Source: Gemmatimonadales bacterium (lineage in GTDB: Bacteria; Gemmatimonadota; Gemmatimonadetes; Gemmatimonadales; GWC2-71-9). Taken from it: a DNA stretch of 64,000 nt. This document shows, piece after piece, positions 37,423 to 51,298 of this stretch; position 1 is the first letter of the stretch, and each line of letters opens with the position of its first letter. A program made the position numbers and the translations under genes. The notes beneath the pieces are model-generated. The model was not told where the DNA came from. It did not search any database and saw nothing but the letters and a program-made list of their open reading frames with translations. The stretch is taken from assembly GCA_025934955.1 (NCBI GenBank), contig JAICWE010000001.1, positions 1-64,000 of the forward strand. The letters run 5' to 3'.

Positions 37423-38828
37423 CAGTCGGCCCCCAGCGTACGGACGTCAACGAGATGCCCGGTCACGGCGGCGGCGGCGGCCATCGCGGGGCTCATGAGA
37501 TGGGTACGACCGCCGCGGCCCTGGCGTCCCTCGAAGTTCCGATTGGAGGTGGCGGCGCAGCGCTCGCCGGGGCCGAGTACATCGTCGTTCATGCCGAGGC
37601 ACATGGAGCAGCCGCTGTTGCGCCACTCGAAGCCGGCGGCCTGGAAGACGCGGTCGAGTCCCTCGGCCTCCGCCGCCGCGCGCACCCGCTGCGAGCCGGG
37701 CACGACCATCGCGCGCACCGTGCGCGCCACCGTGCGCCCGCGCACCACCGCCGCCGCGCTCCTCAGATCCTCCAGCCGCGCGTTGGTGCAGCTCCCGATG
37801 AACACGCGGTCCATGGGAATTCCCTCGAGCGGCGTGTTGGGCTCGAGTCCCATGTACTGGAGCGCGCGGGTCGCGGCGGCACGATCCTCCTGCGGCAGCA
37901 CGGCCGGATCGGGCACGCGGCCGGTGATCTCGCCGACCATGCCCGGGTTGGTGCCCCAGGTGACCTGCGGCGCCACCGTCGCCGCGTCCAGCTCCACGAC
38001 GTGATCGTACTGCGCGCCGGCGTCGGAGGCGAGCGCGCGCCACCGTCCGACCGCGCGGTCCCATTCGGCGCTGTGCGGCGCACGCGGGCGGCCGCGCAGA
38101 TAGGCGAAGGTCGTCTCGTCCGGCGCCACCATCCCGGCGCGCGCGCCGGCCTCGATGGACATGTTGCACACCGTCATCCGCCCTTCGATCGAGAGCGCGC
38201 GGATCGCCGCACCGGTGTACTCGATGACATGGCCCGCCGCCCCGCCGGTCCCGATCCGGCCGATGACCGCGAGGATCAGGTCCTTGGCTGAAACGCCGGC
38301 GCCCGGCATGCCATGGAAGCGCACCTCCATCGTGTGGGGCCGCGACTGCACCAGACACTGCGTCGCGAGCACGTGCTCGACCTCGCTCGTGCCGATGCCG
38401 AAGGCGAGCGCGCCGAACGCACCGTGGGTCGAGGTGTGCGAGTCGCCGCAGACGATCAGCATCCCCGGCTGGGTGAGCCCCTGCTCCGGGCCGATCACGT
38501 GGACGATGCCCTGGTCGAGCGAGTCGAGATCGTGCAACTCGACGCCGTAGCCACGCGCATTGGCCCGCAGCGCCTCCACCTGACGGGCCGCGACCGGATC
38601 GGCGATCGGCAGCGAGCGGTCGCCGGTCGGGACATTGTGATCCACCGTGGCGAAGGTGAGGTCGGGCCGGCGGAGCCGGCGCCCGGCGAGCCGAAGCCCC
38701 TCGAACGCCTGCGGCGAGGTGACCTCGTGCACCAGGTGCAGGTCCACGTAGAGCAGCGCGGGCGCGCCGCGCGCCTCGCGCACCACGTGCGCGTCCCACA
38801 CCTTGGCGAAGAGCGTGCGCGGTGCCAT
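37422..38828 (-). CDS. leuC: 3-isopropylmalate dehydratase large subunit
   Basis: 468 residues of the aconitase family. Cluster ligands occur in [14 protein letters not shown] and [10 protein letters not shown], and [20 protein letters not shown] is the substrate region. Partner of LeuD. It begins 10 bases after the ilvC stop, in the middle of the leuA-ilvBNC-leuCDB operon. Confidence 0.95.
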   Translation of the reverse strand: MAPRTLFAKVWDAHVVREARGAPALLYVDLHLVHEVTSPQAFEGLRLAGRRLRRPDLTFATVDHNVPTGDRSLPIADPVAARQVEALRANARGYGVELHDLDSLDQGIVHVIGPEQGLTQPGMLIVCGDSHTSTHGAFGALAFGIGTSEVEHVLATQCLVQSRPHTMEVRFHGMPGAGVSAKDLILAVIGRIGTGGAAGHVIEYTGAAIRALSIEGRMTVCNMSIEAGARAGMVAPDETTFAYLRGRPRAPHSAEWDRAVGRWRALASDAGAQYDHVVELDAATVAPQVTWGTNPGMVGEITGRVPDPAVLPQEDRAAATRALQYMGLEPNTPLEGIPMDRVFIGSCTNARLEDLRSAAAVVRGRTVARTVRAMVVPGSQRVRAAAEAEGLDRVFQAAGFEWRNSGCSMCLGMNDDVLGPGERCAATSNRNFEGRQGRGGRTHLMSPAMAAAAAVTGHLVDVRTLGAD

Positions 38829-38838
38829 CAGCGGCCGC

Positions 38839-39899
<1,061 letters not shown>

Positions 39900-39903
<4 letters not shown>

Positions 39904-40397
39904 GCCGTTGCCTCCCTCTGACGTTCCAGGGCGGCGCGGCCACTCCGCGCCACCTCGATGATCCCGAACGACTCGAGCGCCCGAAGGCCCGAGCCCACGA
40001 ACGCTTCCTCGCCCGCCAGCTCGACGATGACCGCCTCGGCCGACTCGTCGATCAGCGCCGCGCGATAGAGCTGCAGCGTGTCGAGCAGCTCGCCCAGCCG
40101 CTCGCCGGGAGGCCGGAGCCGCGCGAGCACCAGCTCGCGGGCCACGCCGCGATCCGCGGCAAAGGTGGTGGCCGCCTGCACGCCGACGACTTTCTGAAAG
40201 AGCATCGCGATCCGCTCCGCATCATCCCGGTCGGTCTGCACCACGAGCTGCAGCTGCGTCGAGCCATCGGCCGGGCCGGGTCCCAGCGCGAGGCTCCGAA
40301 TGGACACGTTGCGCCGGCGCAGCAGCCCGACGGCGCGGGTCAGCGTGAACGGCCGGTCGTCGTCGTACACGACCGACAGCACCTGCGCCCCGCTCAT
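39900..40397 (-). CDS. ilvN: Acetolactate synthase regulatory subunit
   Basis: 165 residues. An N-terminal ACT domain ([20 protein letters not shown] onwards) is followed by the C-terminal small-subunit domain. It binds valine in homologues and controls IlvB. Compared with common IlvN, the ACT glycine-rich turn is [10 protein letters not shown] rather than ENEPGVL, so valine sensitivity should not be assumed. It lies 40 bases downstream of ilvB and overlaps ilvC. Confidence 0.87.
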
Positions 40398-40437
40398 GCG
40401 CGGCGCGTCTCGCGGCGGCGACGCGTGCCCGCGCGGC

Positions 40438-42144
40438 TCATGCGAGCGCCAGCGCCGCGCGCTGGTCGGGGATGGATTCGCTGAGCGACGCCCCCGGCGG
40501 CACGATGGGGTAGACGTTCGCCTCCTGCTCGATGACGAACTCGATCAGCGCCGGGCCGGGCGCGTCGAGCGCGGCCCGCACGGCCCCGGCGATCTCCTCG
40601 CCCCGCTCCACCCGCCAGCCGGCGATGCCGTATGCCTCGGCGAGCCTGACGAAGTTGGGCGACCAGATCGGCGTCGCGGAGTAACGGCGGCCGTGGAAGA
40701 GCTGCTGCCACTGCCGCACCATGCCGAGATAGCCGTTGTTGAACACCGCGAGCTTGATGGGAATCCCCTCCTGCACCATCGTCGCGATCTCCTGCAGGTT
40801 CATCTGGAAGCCGCCGTCGCCCGAGATCGCCCACACCGGCGTGCCGGGCCGCGCGAAGTGCACTCCCATGGCGGCCGGCACCGCGAAGCCCATGGTGCCG
40901 AGACCGCCGGAGGAGAAGTGCGAGTTGGGGTGGGTGTAGGGATACAGCTTCGCCACCCACATCTGGTGCTGGCCCACGTCGGAGACGATCGACGCGTCGG
41001 GCCCGCTCGCCTCGCGGATCGCGCGGAGGATGCGGTCCGGCGCGACGCCGTCGCGATACTGCTCCTCGCGCTCGCGACGCAGCGCCGCGATCTCGTCGCG
41101 CCACGCGCGGCACTCGCGCGGCGGCACCCGGCCGAGCAGCGCGCAGAGCAGCTGCTTGGCGTCGCCCGCCAGTGCGACCTCCGTCGGCACGTTCTTGCCG
41201 ATCTCGGTCGGGTCCACGTCGATGTGGATGATGCGGGCCTGCCGGGCGAAGCCGCCGACGTTGCCGGTGACGCGGTCATCGAAGCGGAGGCCGACGCCGA
41301 GGATCACGTCGGCCTGCTGGATGGCGCGGTTGACGTGCACCTCGCCGTGCATGCCGGGCATGCCGAGGTGCAGCGCGTGGCCATCGGGGAAGGCGCTGAT
41401 GCCAAGCAGCGTCGTGATCACCGGAATGCCGGTGCGCTCGGCGAAGGCGCGCAGCTCCGGGCACGCATCGGCGAGGATGACGCCGTGACCCGCCATGATC
41501 AGCGGGCGCTCGGCGCGGGCCAGCAGCTCGGCCGCGGCGTGCAGCGCCTGCTCGGTGATTGGCGCGCCCGCTCGCGTTCCGCTCGCGGCGTCGCGAGCGG
41601 AATCATTCTCCCCCTCGCCCGCGCGCCACTCCGCCCTGGCCGTCTGCACGTCCTTCGGGATGTCCACCAGCACCGGCCCCGGCCGCCCCTCCTGCGCGAT
41701 GTGAAACGCCTCGCGGACGGTTTCGGCGAGATCCTGGACGTCGTGGACCATCACGCTGTGCTTGGTGATCGGCAGCGTAATGCCGACGACGTCGGTCTCC
41801 TGGAATGCGTCCCGTCCGATCATCGCGCGCGCCACCTGGCCGGTGATCGCCACCACCGGCGAGTTGTCCATCTGCGCGGTGGCGAGGCCGGTGACCAGGT
41901 TGGTGGCGCCCGGGCCGGAGGTGGCGACGCAAACGCCGGCGCGTCCGGTCGCGCGCGCGTAGCCGTCGGCGGCGTGCGCCGCGGCCTGCTCGTGCCGCAC
42001 CAGGATGTGCCGCAGCGAGGGGTACTCGGGGAGCGCGTGGTAGAACGGCATGATGGCGCCACCGGGATACCCGAACAGCACCCGCACGCCCTGCTCCTCC
42101 AGCGCGCGGCAGAGGATCTGCGCGCCGGTCAACATCTCGGCCAT
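40438..42144 (-). CDS. ilvB: Acetolactate synthase catalytic subunit
   Basis: 568 residues of a thiamine-diphosphate enzyme. The catalytic Glu lies in LVRHEQAAAHAADGYARATG, the FAD domain is in the middle, and the ThDP-magnesium motif GDGGFQMNLQEIATMVQEG with VFNNGYLGMVRQW is near residue 440-490. It condenses pyruvate with pyruvate or 2-ketobutyrate. ATG 42144 forms TGATG with the leuA stop; a start four codons earlier is possible but unlikely. Confidence 0.95.
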   Translation of the reverse strand: MAEMLTGAQILCRALEEQGVRVLFGYPGGAIMPFYHALPEYPSLRHILVRHEQAAAHAADGYARATGRAGVCVATSGPGATNLVTGLATAQMDNSPVVAITGQVARAMIGRDAFQETDVVGITLPITKHSVMVHDVQDLAETVREAFHIAQEGRPGPVLVDIPKDVQTARAEWRAGEGENDSARDAASGTRAGAPITEQALHAAAELLARAERPLIMAGHGVILADACPELRAFAERTGIPVITTLLGISAFPDGHALHLGMPGMHGEVHVNRAIQQADVILGVGLRFDDRVTGNVGGFARQARIIHIDVDPTEIGKNVPTEVALAGDAKQLLCALLGRVPPRECRAWRDEIAALRREREEQYRDGVAPDRILRAIREASGPDASIVSDVGQHQMWVAKLYPYTHPNSHFSSGGLGTMGFAVPAAMGVHFARPGTPVWAISGDGGFQMNLQEIATMVQEGIPIKLAVFNNGYLGMVRQWQQLFHGRRYSATPIWSPNFVRLAEAYGIAGWRVERGEEIAGAVRAALDAPGPALIEFVIEQEANVYPIVPPGASLSESIPDQRAALALA

Positions 42145-43697
42145 CACACGCCCCACAGGTAGATGTCGTTCAACGAGCTCGCCTCGAGGTGATCGGCGTG
42201 GTGCAGCTTGTTGAGCGCGTTCACCAGCGCCCGCGCGCTGGCCTCGACGATGTCGGTGCTGGCGCTGTGGGCGGAGAACGTCTTGCCGTCGATCCGCACC
42301 TGGAGGAACACCTGGCCGACGCTGTCGCGGCCCGGCGTCACCGAGCGGAGCGAGAGACTCTCGACGTCCACCGGCCGGCCCACGATCTCCGCCACCGCGT
42401 TGAACGCCGCCGCGATCGGCCCGTCACCGCGTCCCGTCGCGGTCCGGTCACCGGGCCACGGTCCCGTCATCCGCGCCTCGGCGGTGGCGCTGCCGCTGCC
42501 GCAGCTCACCGTCAGCTCGCTGAACGCGTACGTCTCCGGCGCGTCCTGGAAGCTGTCGTGCAGCAGCGTCAGCAGGTCCTCGTCCAGCACGGTCCGCTTC
42601 CGCTCGGCGAGCGAAATGAAATCGGCGTAGAGGACGTCGAGCTGCTGATCGTCCAGTTCATAGCCCAGTTCGCGATAGCGCCGCGCCAGGCCGTGCCGGC
42701 CGGAGTGCCTGCCGAGCACCAGGCTCGAGCGCGCGATGCCGACGGTTTCGGGTTGGATGATCTCGTACGTCTCGCCCCGCTGCAGCATGCCATGCTGGTG
42801 GATGCCGGCCTCGTGGGCGAAGGCGTTGCGACCGACCACCGCCTTGTTCGGCTGGGGGAAGCTGCCGGTGAGGTGGGAGAGGAGCTGGCTGGTACGGTAC
42901 AGCTCGCGCGACTCGATGCGGCAGCGGAAGCCCAGCGCCTGCGGCCGCACCCGGCCGGCCATGACGATCTCTTCCAGGGCCGCATTGCCCGCCCGCTCGC
43001 CGATGCCGTTGATCGTGCACTCGACCTGACCGGCACCCGCTTCGATGGCGGCGAGACTGTTGGCGACCGCGAGGCCGAGGTCGTCATGGCAGTGTGCGCT
43101 GAGGACCACGCCGGCGGCGCCGGGCACGCGCTCCCGCACCGCGCGGAACATCGCGGCGTACTCCTGCGGCGTCGCGTACCCGACGGTGTCGGGGAGATTG
43201 ACCGTCGTGGCGCCGGCCGCGATCGCGGTCTCCACGACGCGACTGAGAAAATCGAGATCGGTACGGCTCGCATCCTCCGCGCTGAACTCGACGTCGTCGG
43301 TGAAGCGGCGGGCGCGCCGTACGCCGTCGCGCACCAGCTCGAGCGCGGCGTCACGGGTGATGCGGAGCTTCTCGCGCAGGTGCAGATCCGAGGTTGCGGC
43401 AAAGACGTGGATCCGGCCGCGTGCGGCGCCCCGGAGCGCGTCGGCCGCCAGATCGATGTCGCGCTCGCGGCAGCGGGCCAGCGCCGCGATCACCGTCCCG
43501 CGGATCTCGGCGGCGATGGCGCCGACCGCACGAAAGTCGCCCTCGGACGCCGCCGGGAAGCCCACCTCCATCACGTCCACGCGCAGCGTCTCGAGCTGCC
43601 GCGCCAGGCGCAGCTTCTCCTCCGGGGCGAGACTGTTGCCCGGCGACTGTTCGCCGTCGCGCAGCGTGGTGTCGAAGATCAGGACGTCCCGGCTCAT
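42144..43697 (-). CDS. leuA: 2-isopropylmalate synthase
   Basis: 517 residues. IFDTTLRDGEQSPGNSL is the entry motif with the metal Asp, HCHDDLGLAVANSLAA holds the metal His, and the C-terminal LeuA dimer domain, which binds leucine as feedback inhibitor in homologues, follows from about residue 380. It is the first enzyme of leucine synthesis and the first structural gene of the operon. ATG 43697 has AGGAG upstream. The 260 bases before it hold a Leu-rich leader peptide and a terminator, so this gene is expected to be controlled by attenuation. Confidence 0.95.
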   Translation of the reverse strand: MSRDVLIFDTTLRDGEQSPGNSLAPEEKLRLARQLETLRVDVMEVGFPAASEGDFRAVGAIAAEIRGTVIAALARCRERDIDLAADALRGAARGRIHVFAATSDLHLREKLRITRDAALELVRDGVRRARRFTDDVEFSAEDASRTDLDFLSRVVETAIAAGATTVNLPDTVGYATPQEYAAMFRAVRERVPGAAGVVLSAHCHDDLGLAVANSLAAIEAGAGQVECTINGIGERAGNAALEEIVMAGRVRPQALGFRCRIESRELYRTSQLLSHLTGSFPQPNKAVVGRNAFAHEAGIHQHGMLQRGETYEIIQPETVGIARSSLVLGRHSGRHGLARRYRELGYELDDQQLDVLYADFISLAERKRTVLDEDLLTLLHDSFQDAPETYAFSELTVSCGSGSATAEARMTGPWPGDRTATGRGDGPIAAAFNAVAEIVGRPVDVESLSLRSVTPGRDSVGQVFLQVRIDGKTFSAHSASTDIVEASARALVNALNKLHHADHLEASSLNDIYLWGV

Positions 43698-43750
43698 CTG
43701 CGGTGCTCCTTGCGCCTCTGCGCCGTGCCTCTGCATGGGTCGAAAAGCAA

Positions 43751-43782
43751 AGGCGCCGCGGACCGATCGGTCCGCGGCGCCT
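43751..43782 (-). terminator. Attenuator terminator upstream of leuA
   Basis: A perfect 32-base palindrome with GATC at its centre: a 14-bp stem (43782-43769 with 43764-43751) when the four central bases are a loop. On the minus strand it is followed directly by TTTGCTTTTC, giving an intrinsic terminator 54 bases before the leuA ATG. An 8-base segment inside the leader ORF, CCGCGGCG at 43832-43825, complements CGCCGCGG at 43779-43772 in its first arm, so an antiterminator can form instead. Confidence 0.88.
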
Positions 43783-43807
43783 GGGAACTGCTGACGAGTG
43801 CTGCTCT

Positions 43808-43903
43808 CTATGCTCGCCCTGGCACGCCGCGGAACCCCTGCCGCCCGATAAGAAGGACGACGAGGAGATTGGTAAGCGCGAGCGCGAGGAGAACGAGCGT
43901 CAT
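43808..43903 (-). CDS. Leader peptide of the leu/ilv operon (attenuation)
   Basis: A 31-codon ORF from ATG 43903 to TAG 43810-43808, too short for ordinary gene calling. Residues 1-19 read MTLVLLALALTNLLVVLLI: nine Leu, three Val and one Ile. The rest is GRQGFRGVPGRA. This composition is the hallmark of branched-chain amino acid attenuator peptides. It lies 54 bases after the predicted transcription start and 25 bases before a terminator palindrome. When leucine, valine or isoleucine is short, a ribosome stalled on the Leu/Val run would leave 43836-43825 free to pair with the terminator arm. No clear ribosome site precedes the ATG. A tiny membrane peptide is the alternative reading, less likely given the terminator. 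Confidence 0.8.
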   Translation of the reverse strand: MTLVLLALALTNLLVVLLIGRQGFRGVPGRA

Positions 43904-43963
43904 GATCGGGTGTCGGTCCGGCCAGTTGGTGATGAAGACTTATGCAACCGATGCTGGTTCCGC

Positions 43964-43992
43964 AGGATAGGCCGCAGTGCGCGCCGTGTCAA
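43964..43992 (-). promoter_or_regulatory. Promoter of leuA-ilvBNC-leuCDB
   Basis: On the minus strand TTGACA (43992-43987), exactly 17 bases, then TATCCT (43969-43964): a near-consensus sigma70 promoter. Predicted start near 43957. It stands back to back with the gltB promoter. Confidence 0.8.
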
Positions 43993-44022
43993 GAGTGGGC
44001 CGTGCCGATCCCGACTCTTGAC
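43988..44022. repeat. 9-bp inverted repeat spanning both -35 boxes of leuA and gltB promoters
   Basis: GTCAAGAGT at 43988-43996 and its exact complement ACTCTTGAC at 44014-44022, with 17 bases between. Each arm contains the -35 element of one promoter preceded by CTC. It may be a shared regulator site or simply symmetry of the two promoters. Confidence 0.6.
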
Positions 44023-44046
44023 GCATGCAGATTTCCGCATAATAAT
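44018..44046 (+). promoter_or_regulatory. Promoter of gltB leader
   Basis: TTGACG (44018-44023), 17 bases, then AATAAT (44041-44046) on the plus strand; TAATAA one base earlier is an equivalent -10. Predicted start near 44053, only a few bases before a short ORF beginning at 44056. Confidence 0.7.
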
Positions 44047-44055
44047 GCGTTCGCC

Positions 44056-44142
44056 ATGCCGAATGTGACGCGACCGACCTGCCCGAATACCAAGCTTCTC
44101 AAGAAGCTTATCGTCGCCCGCCCCACGGGAGCGACCGGGTAG
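44056..44142 (+). CDS. Possible leader peptide upstream of gltB
   Basis: A 28-codon ORF, ATG 44056 to TAG 44140-44142. It reads MPNVTRPTCPNTKLLKKLIV and then ARPTGATG. It begins about 3 bases after the predicted transcription start, so it would be nearly leaderless, and ends 26 bases before a terminator hairpin. The middle encodes Lys-Leu-Leu-Lys-Lys-Leu-Ile-Val across an 18-base dyad (AAGCTTCT-CA-AGAAGCTT, 44092-44109). It has no Glu or Gln codons, so any sensing is not of the obvious amino acids. It may be a regulatory leader, or a chance ORF. Confidence 0.42.
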   Translation: MPNVTRPTCPNTKLLKKLIVARPTGATG

Positions 44143-44168
44143 CAGCGCGCGCAGTGCAGGCGGCACCC

Positions 44169-44204
44169 GGGCCCGCTCCCCTGAACGGAGCGGGCCCTTT
44201 CGTT
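44169..44204 (+). terminator. Terminator-like hairpin in the gltB leader
   Basis: GGGCCCGCTCC (44169-44179) and GGAGCGGGCCC (44187-44197) form an 11-bp perfect stem with a 7-base loop, followed by TTTCGTT. It lies 58 bases before the gltB ATG on the coding strand, so it can only limit gltB transcription. CGCTCCC in its first arm (44174-44180) can pair instead with GGGAGCG at 44127-44133 inside the short leader ORF. Confidence 0.72.
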
Positions 44205-44261
44205 GGCCCACCGCCGACCTCTCCGGCCGGCCGGGCCAACCCGACAACCGATGGAGGCACC

Positions 44262-48833
<4,572 letters not shown>

Positions 48834-48852
48834 CCCCGCCGCTCCCCGGCGC

Positions 48853-48887
48853 GGCACTCGGCTCCGCCGCGCCTCCGAGCGAGTGCC
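48853..48887. terminator. Hairpin between convergent gltB and DUF2382 genes
   Basis: GGCACTCG at 48853-48860 pairs with CGAGTGCC at 48880-48887, and inner CGG/CCG extends it. It lies between the convergent stops, 20 bases after gltB. There is no T-run, so this is a moderate call. Confidence 0.45.
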
Positions 48888-48908
48888 GACGGAGGATCGA
48901 ATGCCGTC

Positions 48909-49988
48909 CTACCGCATCGCTACCCGCCGCTCGGGGCCGGCGTAGCTGGCGTCGTGGCGATAGCGCCGCTCGTTGCCGCGCCACGGCTCGGCCGGCTCCT
49001 CGGCGGCGAGATCGCCGCGGTCATCTGCCATCCGCGCGTGCGCGTCGCCCTCGTTCTCCACTCGCGCCTCCTCGTGCTTCACCTCGTCGGTCACGTGCCG
49101 CGTGTCCTGCACGGTCCGCTTGCCGAGCGTGACCTCCTCGCGCACCACGGGCGTCTTCTCGACGCGCACCTTCTCCTCCATGATCGGCACCCGGATCTCC
49201 TCGCGATCGGCCAGTTCGCCTTTGGCCGGCACATCACCCGAGACCGAATGCCGCTCGATGACGACTTCCTCGCGTGACACCGGCACGTCGATGGATCGCT
49301 GCTCGGTGACGACCTCCTTGCGGACCCGCACCTCGCCGGCCTGCACCTGCTCCTTTCGCACGCGGAGCTGCTCCTCGCGAAGCTGGAGGCGCTGGGCCTG
49401 CAGCGAGCGCGGCCGCTCGTCCGCGGTCGTCGCGGTCGCCGTCTTCCGCCGCTCGATGTCCTCCGTCGGGCCGAGATCGGCGCCGGCGTCGTCGAGGATC
49501 CGATACGCCTCGCCGGCACGGGTGCCGCCGTTCACCGTCACCAGGACCCGTCCCTCGCGTACGCCACGGTCGAAATGCCGCGCCTCCGGCTCGGAGACGC
49601 CGAGTCCCATGAGCGCCCCGATTATCCCGCCCGCCGCCGCGCCGACACCGATGCCGACCAGCGTCGAGCCGAGCCAGCCGGCGACGATGATCGGCCCGAC
49701 GCCCGGCACGAAGAGCGAACCGAGCAGCCCGACCAGGCCGCCGATGATGCCACCGCTTACCGCGCCGCGCGCCGCCTTCTCGCCCACCGGCGAGGTGCCG
49801 GTGTCCGTCCGCTCCGTCAGATCGCGCTGCTCCTCGGTGTCGCGCATGGCGACGCCGATCTGATCGTTGTCGAACCCCGCGTCCTTGAGCGCCTCGATTG
49901 CCCGCTCGGCGCGCCGGGTGTCGGGGAAGAGGCCCACGACCGTGCTGGCCGTGCCGGTCGCGTTTTCGCCCTGTTGATTGATTGCCAT
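48909..49988 (-). CDS. Stress-type protein: YflT-like N-terminus and DUF2382 (YsnF/AvaK) C-terminus
   Basis: 359 residues. Residues 15-55 (VVGLFPDTRRAERAIEALKDAG) resemble the general stress protein 17M/YflT fold. A glycine-rich hydrophobic pair (about 75-130) follows, then a charged C-terminal half with three similar repeats of the DUF2382 type: ELREEQLRV-like LQLREEQLRVRKEQVQAGEV, IDVPVSREEVVIERHSV and IRVPIMEEKVRVEKTPVV. Proteins of this kind are associated with desiccation and general stress, but their chemistry is unknown. The tail ends in ERRVAMR. Confidence 0.8.
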   Translation of the reverse strand: MAINQQGENATGTASTVVGLFPDTRRAERAIEALKDAGFDNDQIGVAMRDTEEQRDLTERTDTGTSPVGEKAARGAVSGGIIGGLVGLLGSLFVPGVGPIIVAGWLGSTLVGIGVGAAAGGIIGALMGLGVSEPEARHFDRGVREGRVLVTVNGGTRAGEAYRILDDAGADLGPTEDIERRKTATATTADERPRSLQAQRLQLREEQLRVRKEQVQAGEVRVRKEVVTEQRSIDVPVSREEVVIERHSVSGDVPAKGELADREEIRVPIMEEKVRVEKTPVVREEVTLGKRTVQDTRHVTDEVKHEEARVENEGDAHARMADDRGDLAAEEPAEPWRGNERRYRHDASYAGPERRVAMR

Positions 49989-50204
49989 TGTACCACTCCG
50001 GATTGCTCGCCGCCCGTGTGACCAGATGCACTGCCGACTGCTGTCACTGGACGATTCGGCGGCGTGAGACTGCAGGCAGGCGCGCGACCGGTCCGGCCGC
50101 GCACAACGGACCGCGAAGCTAGAGCGCGGTGCGCTGCGATGTGGTGACGGGACTCACAGCTTCGCGAGCAAGTGGCGGATCGGCGCGACGCGACGGCTGC
50201 GGGA

Positions 50205-51131
50205 TCAGCGTGCGGCGGGGATGATCATGTCGCGCACAAGTTCGAGGTGCCGCGCCGCGCGATCAGGCGGCGTCCCCGGGTCCGCGGCGATCGCGACGAC
50301 GAGATCGAGATCGGGCACGGCGACGACATACTGGCCGCCGAGGCCGGTCATCCAGTAGCCCGGGTGTCCGTGGAGATCACCGGCGTGCCAGGAGTAACCC
50401 TGCTCAGCCGCGTCCTTTGCCCATCCGGCGGGTAGCACCGCGCGACCGTTCCAGCAGCCGTCACGCAGGTACAGGTAACCGATCCGCGCGAGATCGCGCG
50501 CGGCGAGCCGGAGCCCGAAGCCGGGCGACACCTCGCCGGCGCTGTCCGCCGGCCAGGTCCAGCGTCCGTCACGGATGCCGATGGGCGTGAAGAGCCGGTC
50601 GACCGCGATCTGCCGCGTGCTGCGACGCATGCTGCGTGAGAGCGCGATCGCGAGGAGCTGGGGTGCCACCGGACTCGCGGACGCCAGCAGCTCCCGCAGC
50701 GTGATGGTGCGCGCCGGGTCGCTGCTGTCGGCAAAGGCGTTGGGCGGCAGCACCGCGGCGAGCGGAAGGTCGGCGCTGGCGATCGCCCCGCTCGCCACAG
50801 CGGCCCCCACGACGGTCGTGAGCACCGCGCGGGTGCCGGTGGCCAGCTCGAACGCCTCCCGCGACCCGTAGCCATGGTAGTATCGCTCGGCCACCAGATA
50901 GCCGTGCCGCACCACCAGCAGCGCGTAGACGCCCGGCAGATCCCGGCCGGCCGTATCCATGGCGCGGTTGAGCGCGTTGCCGTCGGTGTTCTGGGCGAAC
51001 GGGTTGGCCCGCGTCCACTCCTCGCCGGGCCAGACGCCGCCCGCCTCACAGCGCGCGCCCGTCTCCTGCGCCGAGGCGACGGCGGCGGTCAATTGAACAG
51101 CGATGAGCAGAGCGGCCATTCGTGCGGCCAC
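50205..51131 (-). CDS. Serine hydrolase-fold protein (beta-lactamase class C/NylB-like), catalytic motifs lost
   Basis: 308 residues with a signal peptide (LLIAVQLTAAVASAQ). The fold is beta-lactamase class C: FELATGTRAVLTTVVGAAVASG in helix 2, FGLRLAARDLARIGYLYLRDG and the C-terminal PGYWMTGLGGQYVVAVPDLD. Where the family has the nucleophile motif SxxK, this protein has TxxR (TGTR). The segment between TLRELLAS and APQLLAIAL is about 60 residues shorter than in active relatives and lacks the YxN/YxS motif. It is probably not an active hydrolase. GTG 51131 has GAGG upstream; an ATG at 51119 is the alternative. Confidence 0.75.
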   Translation of the reverse strand: MAARMAALLIAVQLTAAVASAQETGARCEAGGVWPGEEWTRANPFAQNTDGNALNRAMDTAGRDLPGVYALLVVRHGYLVAERYYHGYGSREAFELATGTRAVLTTVVGAAVASGAIASADLPLAAVLPPNAFADSSDPARTITLRELLASASPVAPQLLAIALSRSMRRSTRQIAVDRLFTPIGIRDGRWTWPADSAGEVSPGFGLRLAARDLARIGYLYLRDGCWNGRAVLPAGWAKDAAEQGYSWHAGDLHGHPGYWMTGLGGQYVVAVPDLDLVVAIAADPGTPPDRAARHLELVRDMIIPAAR

Positions 51132-51254
51132 GCGGACCTCGCGATGAGCGGATAGGCTACGTGCCAGCGGGAGACGAGCGGTGGTTGCGATTCGGCACGT
51201 CCGCTCGGCGGGTCGGTGAGCCGGGCTCTTGACGCCGCGTCACGTAATATGAAA

Positions 51255-51274
51255 CTTGCTTGCTGACAAGCAAG
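51255..51274. promoter_or_regulatory. 20-bp palindrome, probable TetR operator
   Basis: CTTGCTTG-CTGA-CAAGCAAG, an 8-bp perfect inverted repeat with a 4-base spacer, 24 bases before the TetR ATG and just after a TAATAT box (51245-51250). Position and symmetry fit autorepression by the TetR protein. Confidence 0.65.
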
Positions 51275-51298
51275 CCGGTCCCGCCGCACCGAGGTCGA

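Noticed and set aside
43808-43903. Reading the Leu-rich 31-codon ORF as a small membrane protein
   Set aside because: Possible by composition, but its place between a promoter and a terminator with matching alternative pairing, before leucine genes, fits a leader peptide better.
44053-44204. Known riboswitch in the gltB leader
   Set aside because: I could not recognise a glutamine, lysine or other aptamer consensus by eye. A covariance-model search would settle it; a significant hit would replace the leader-peptide idea.
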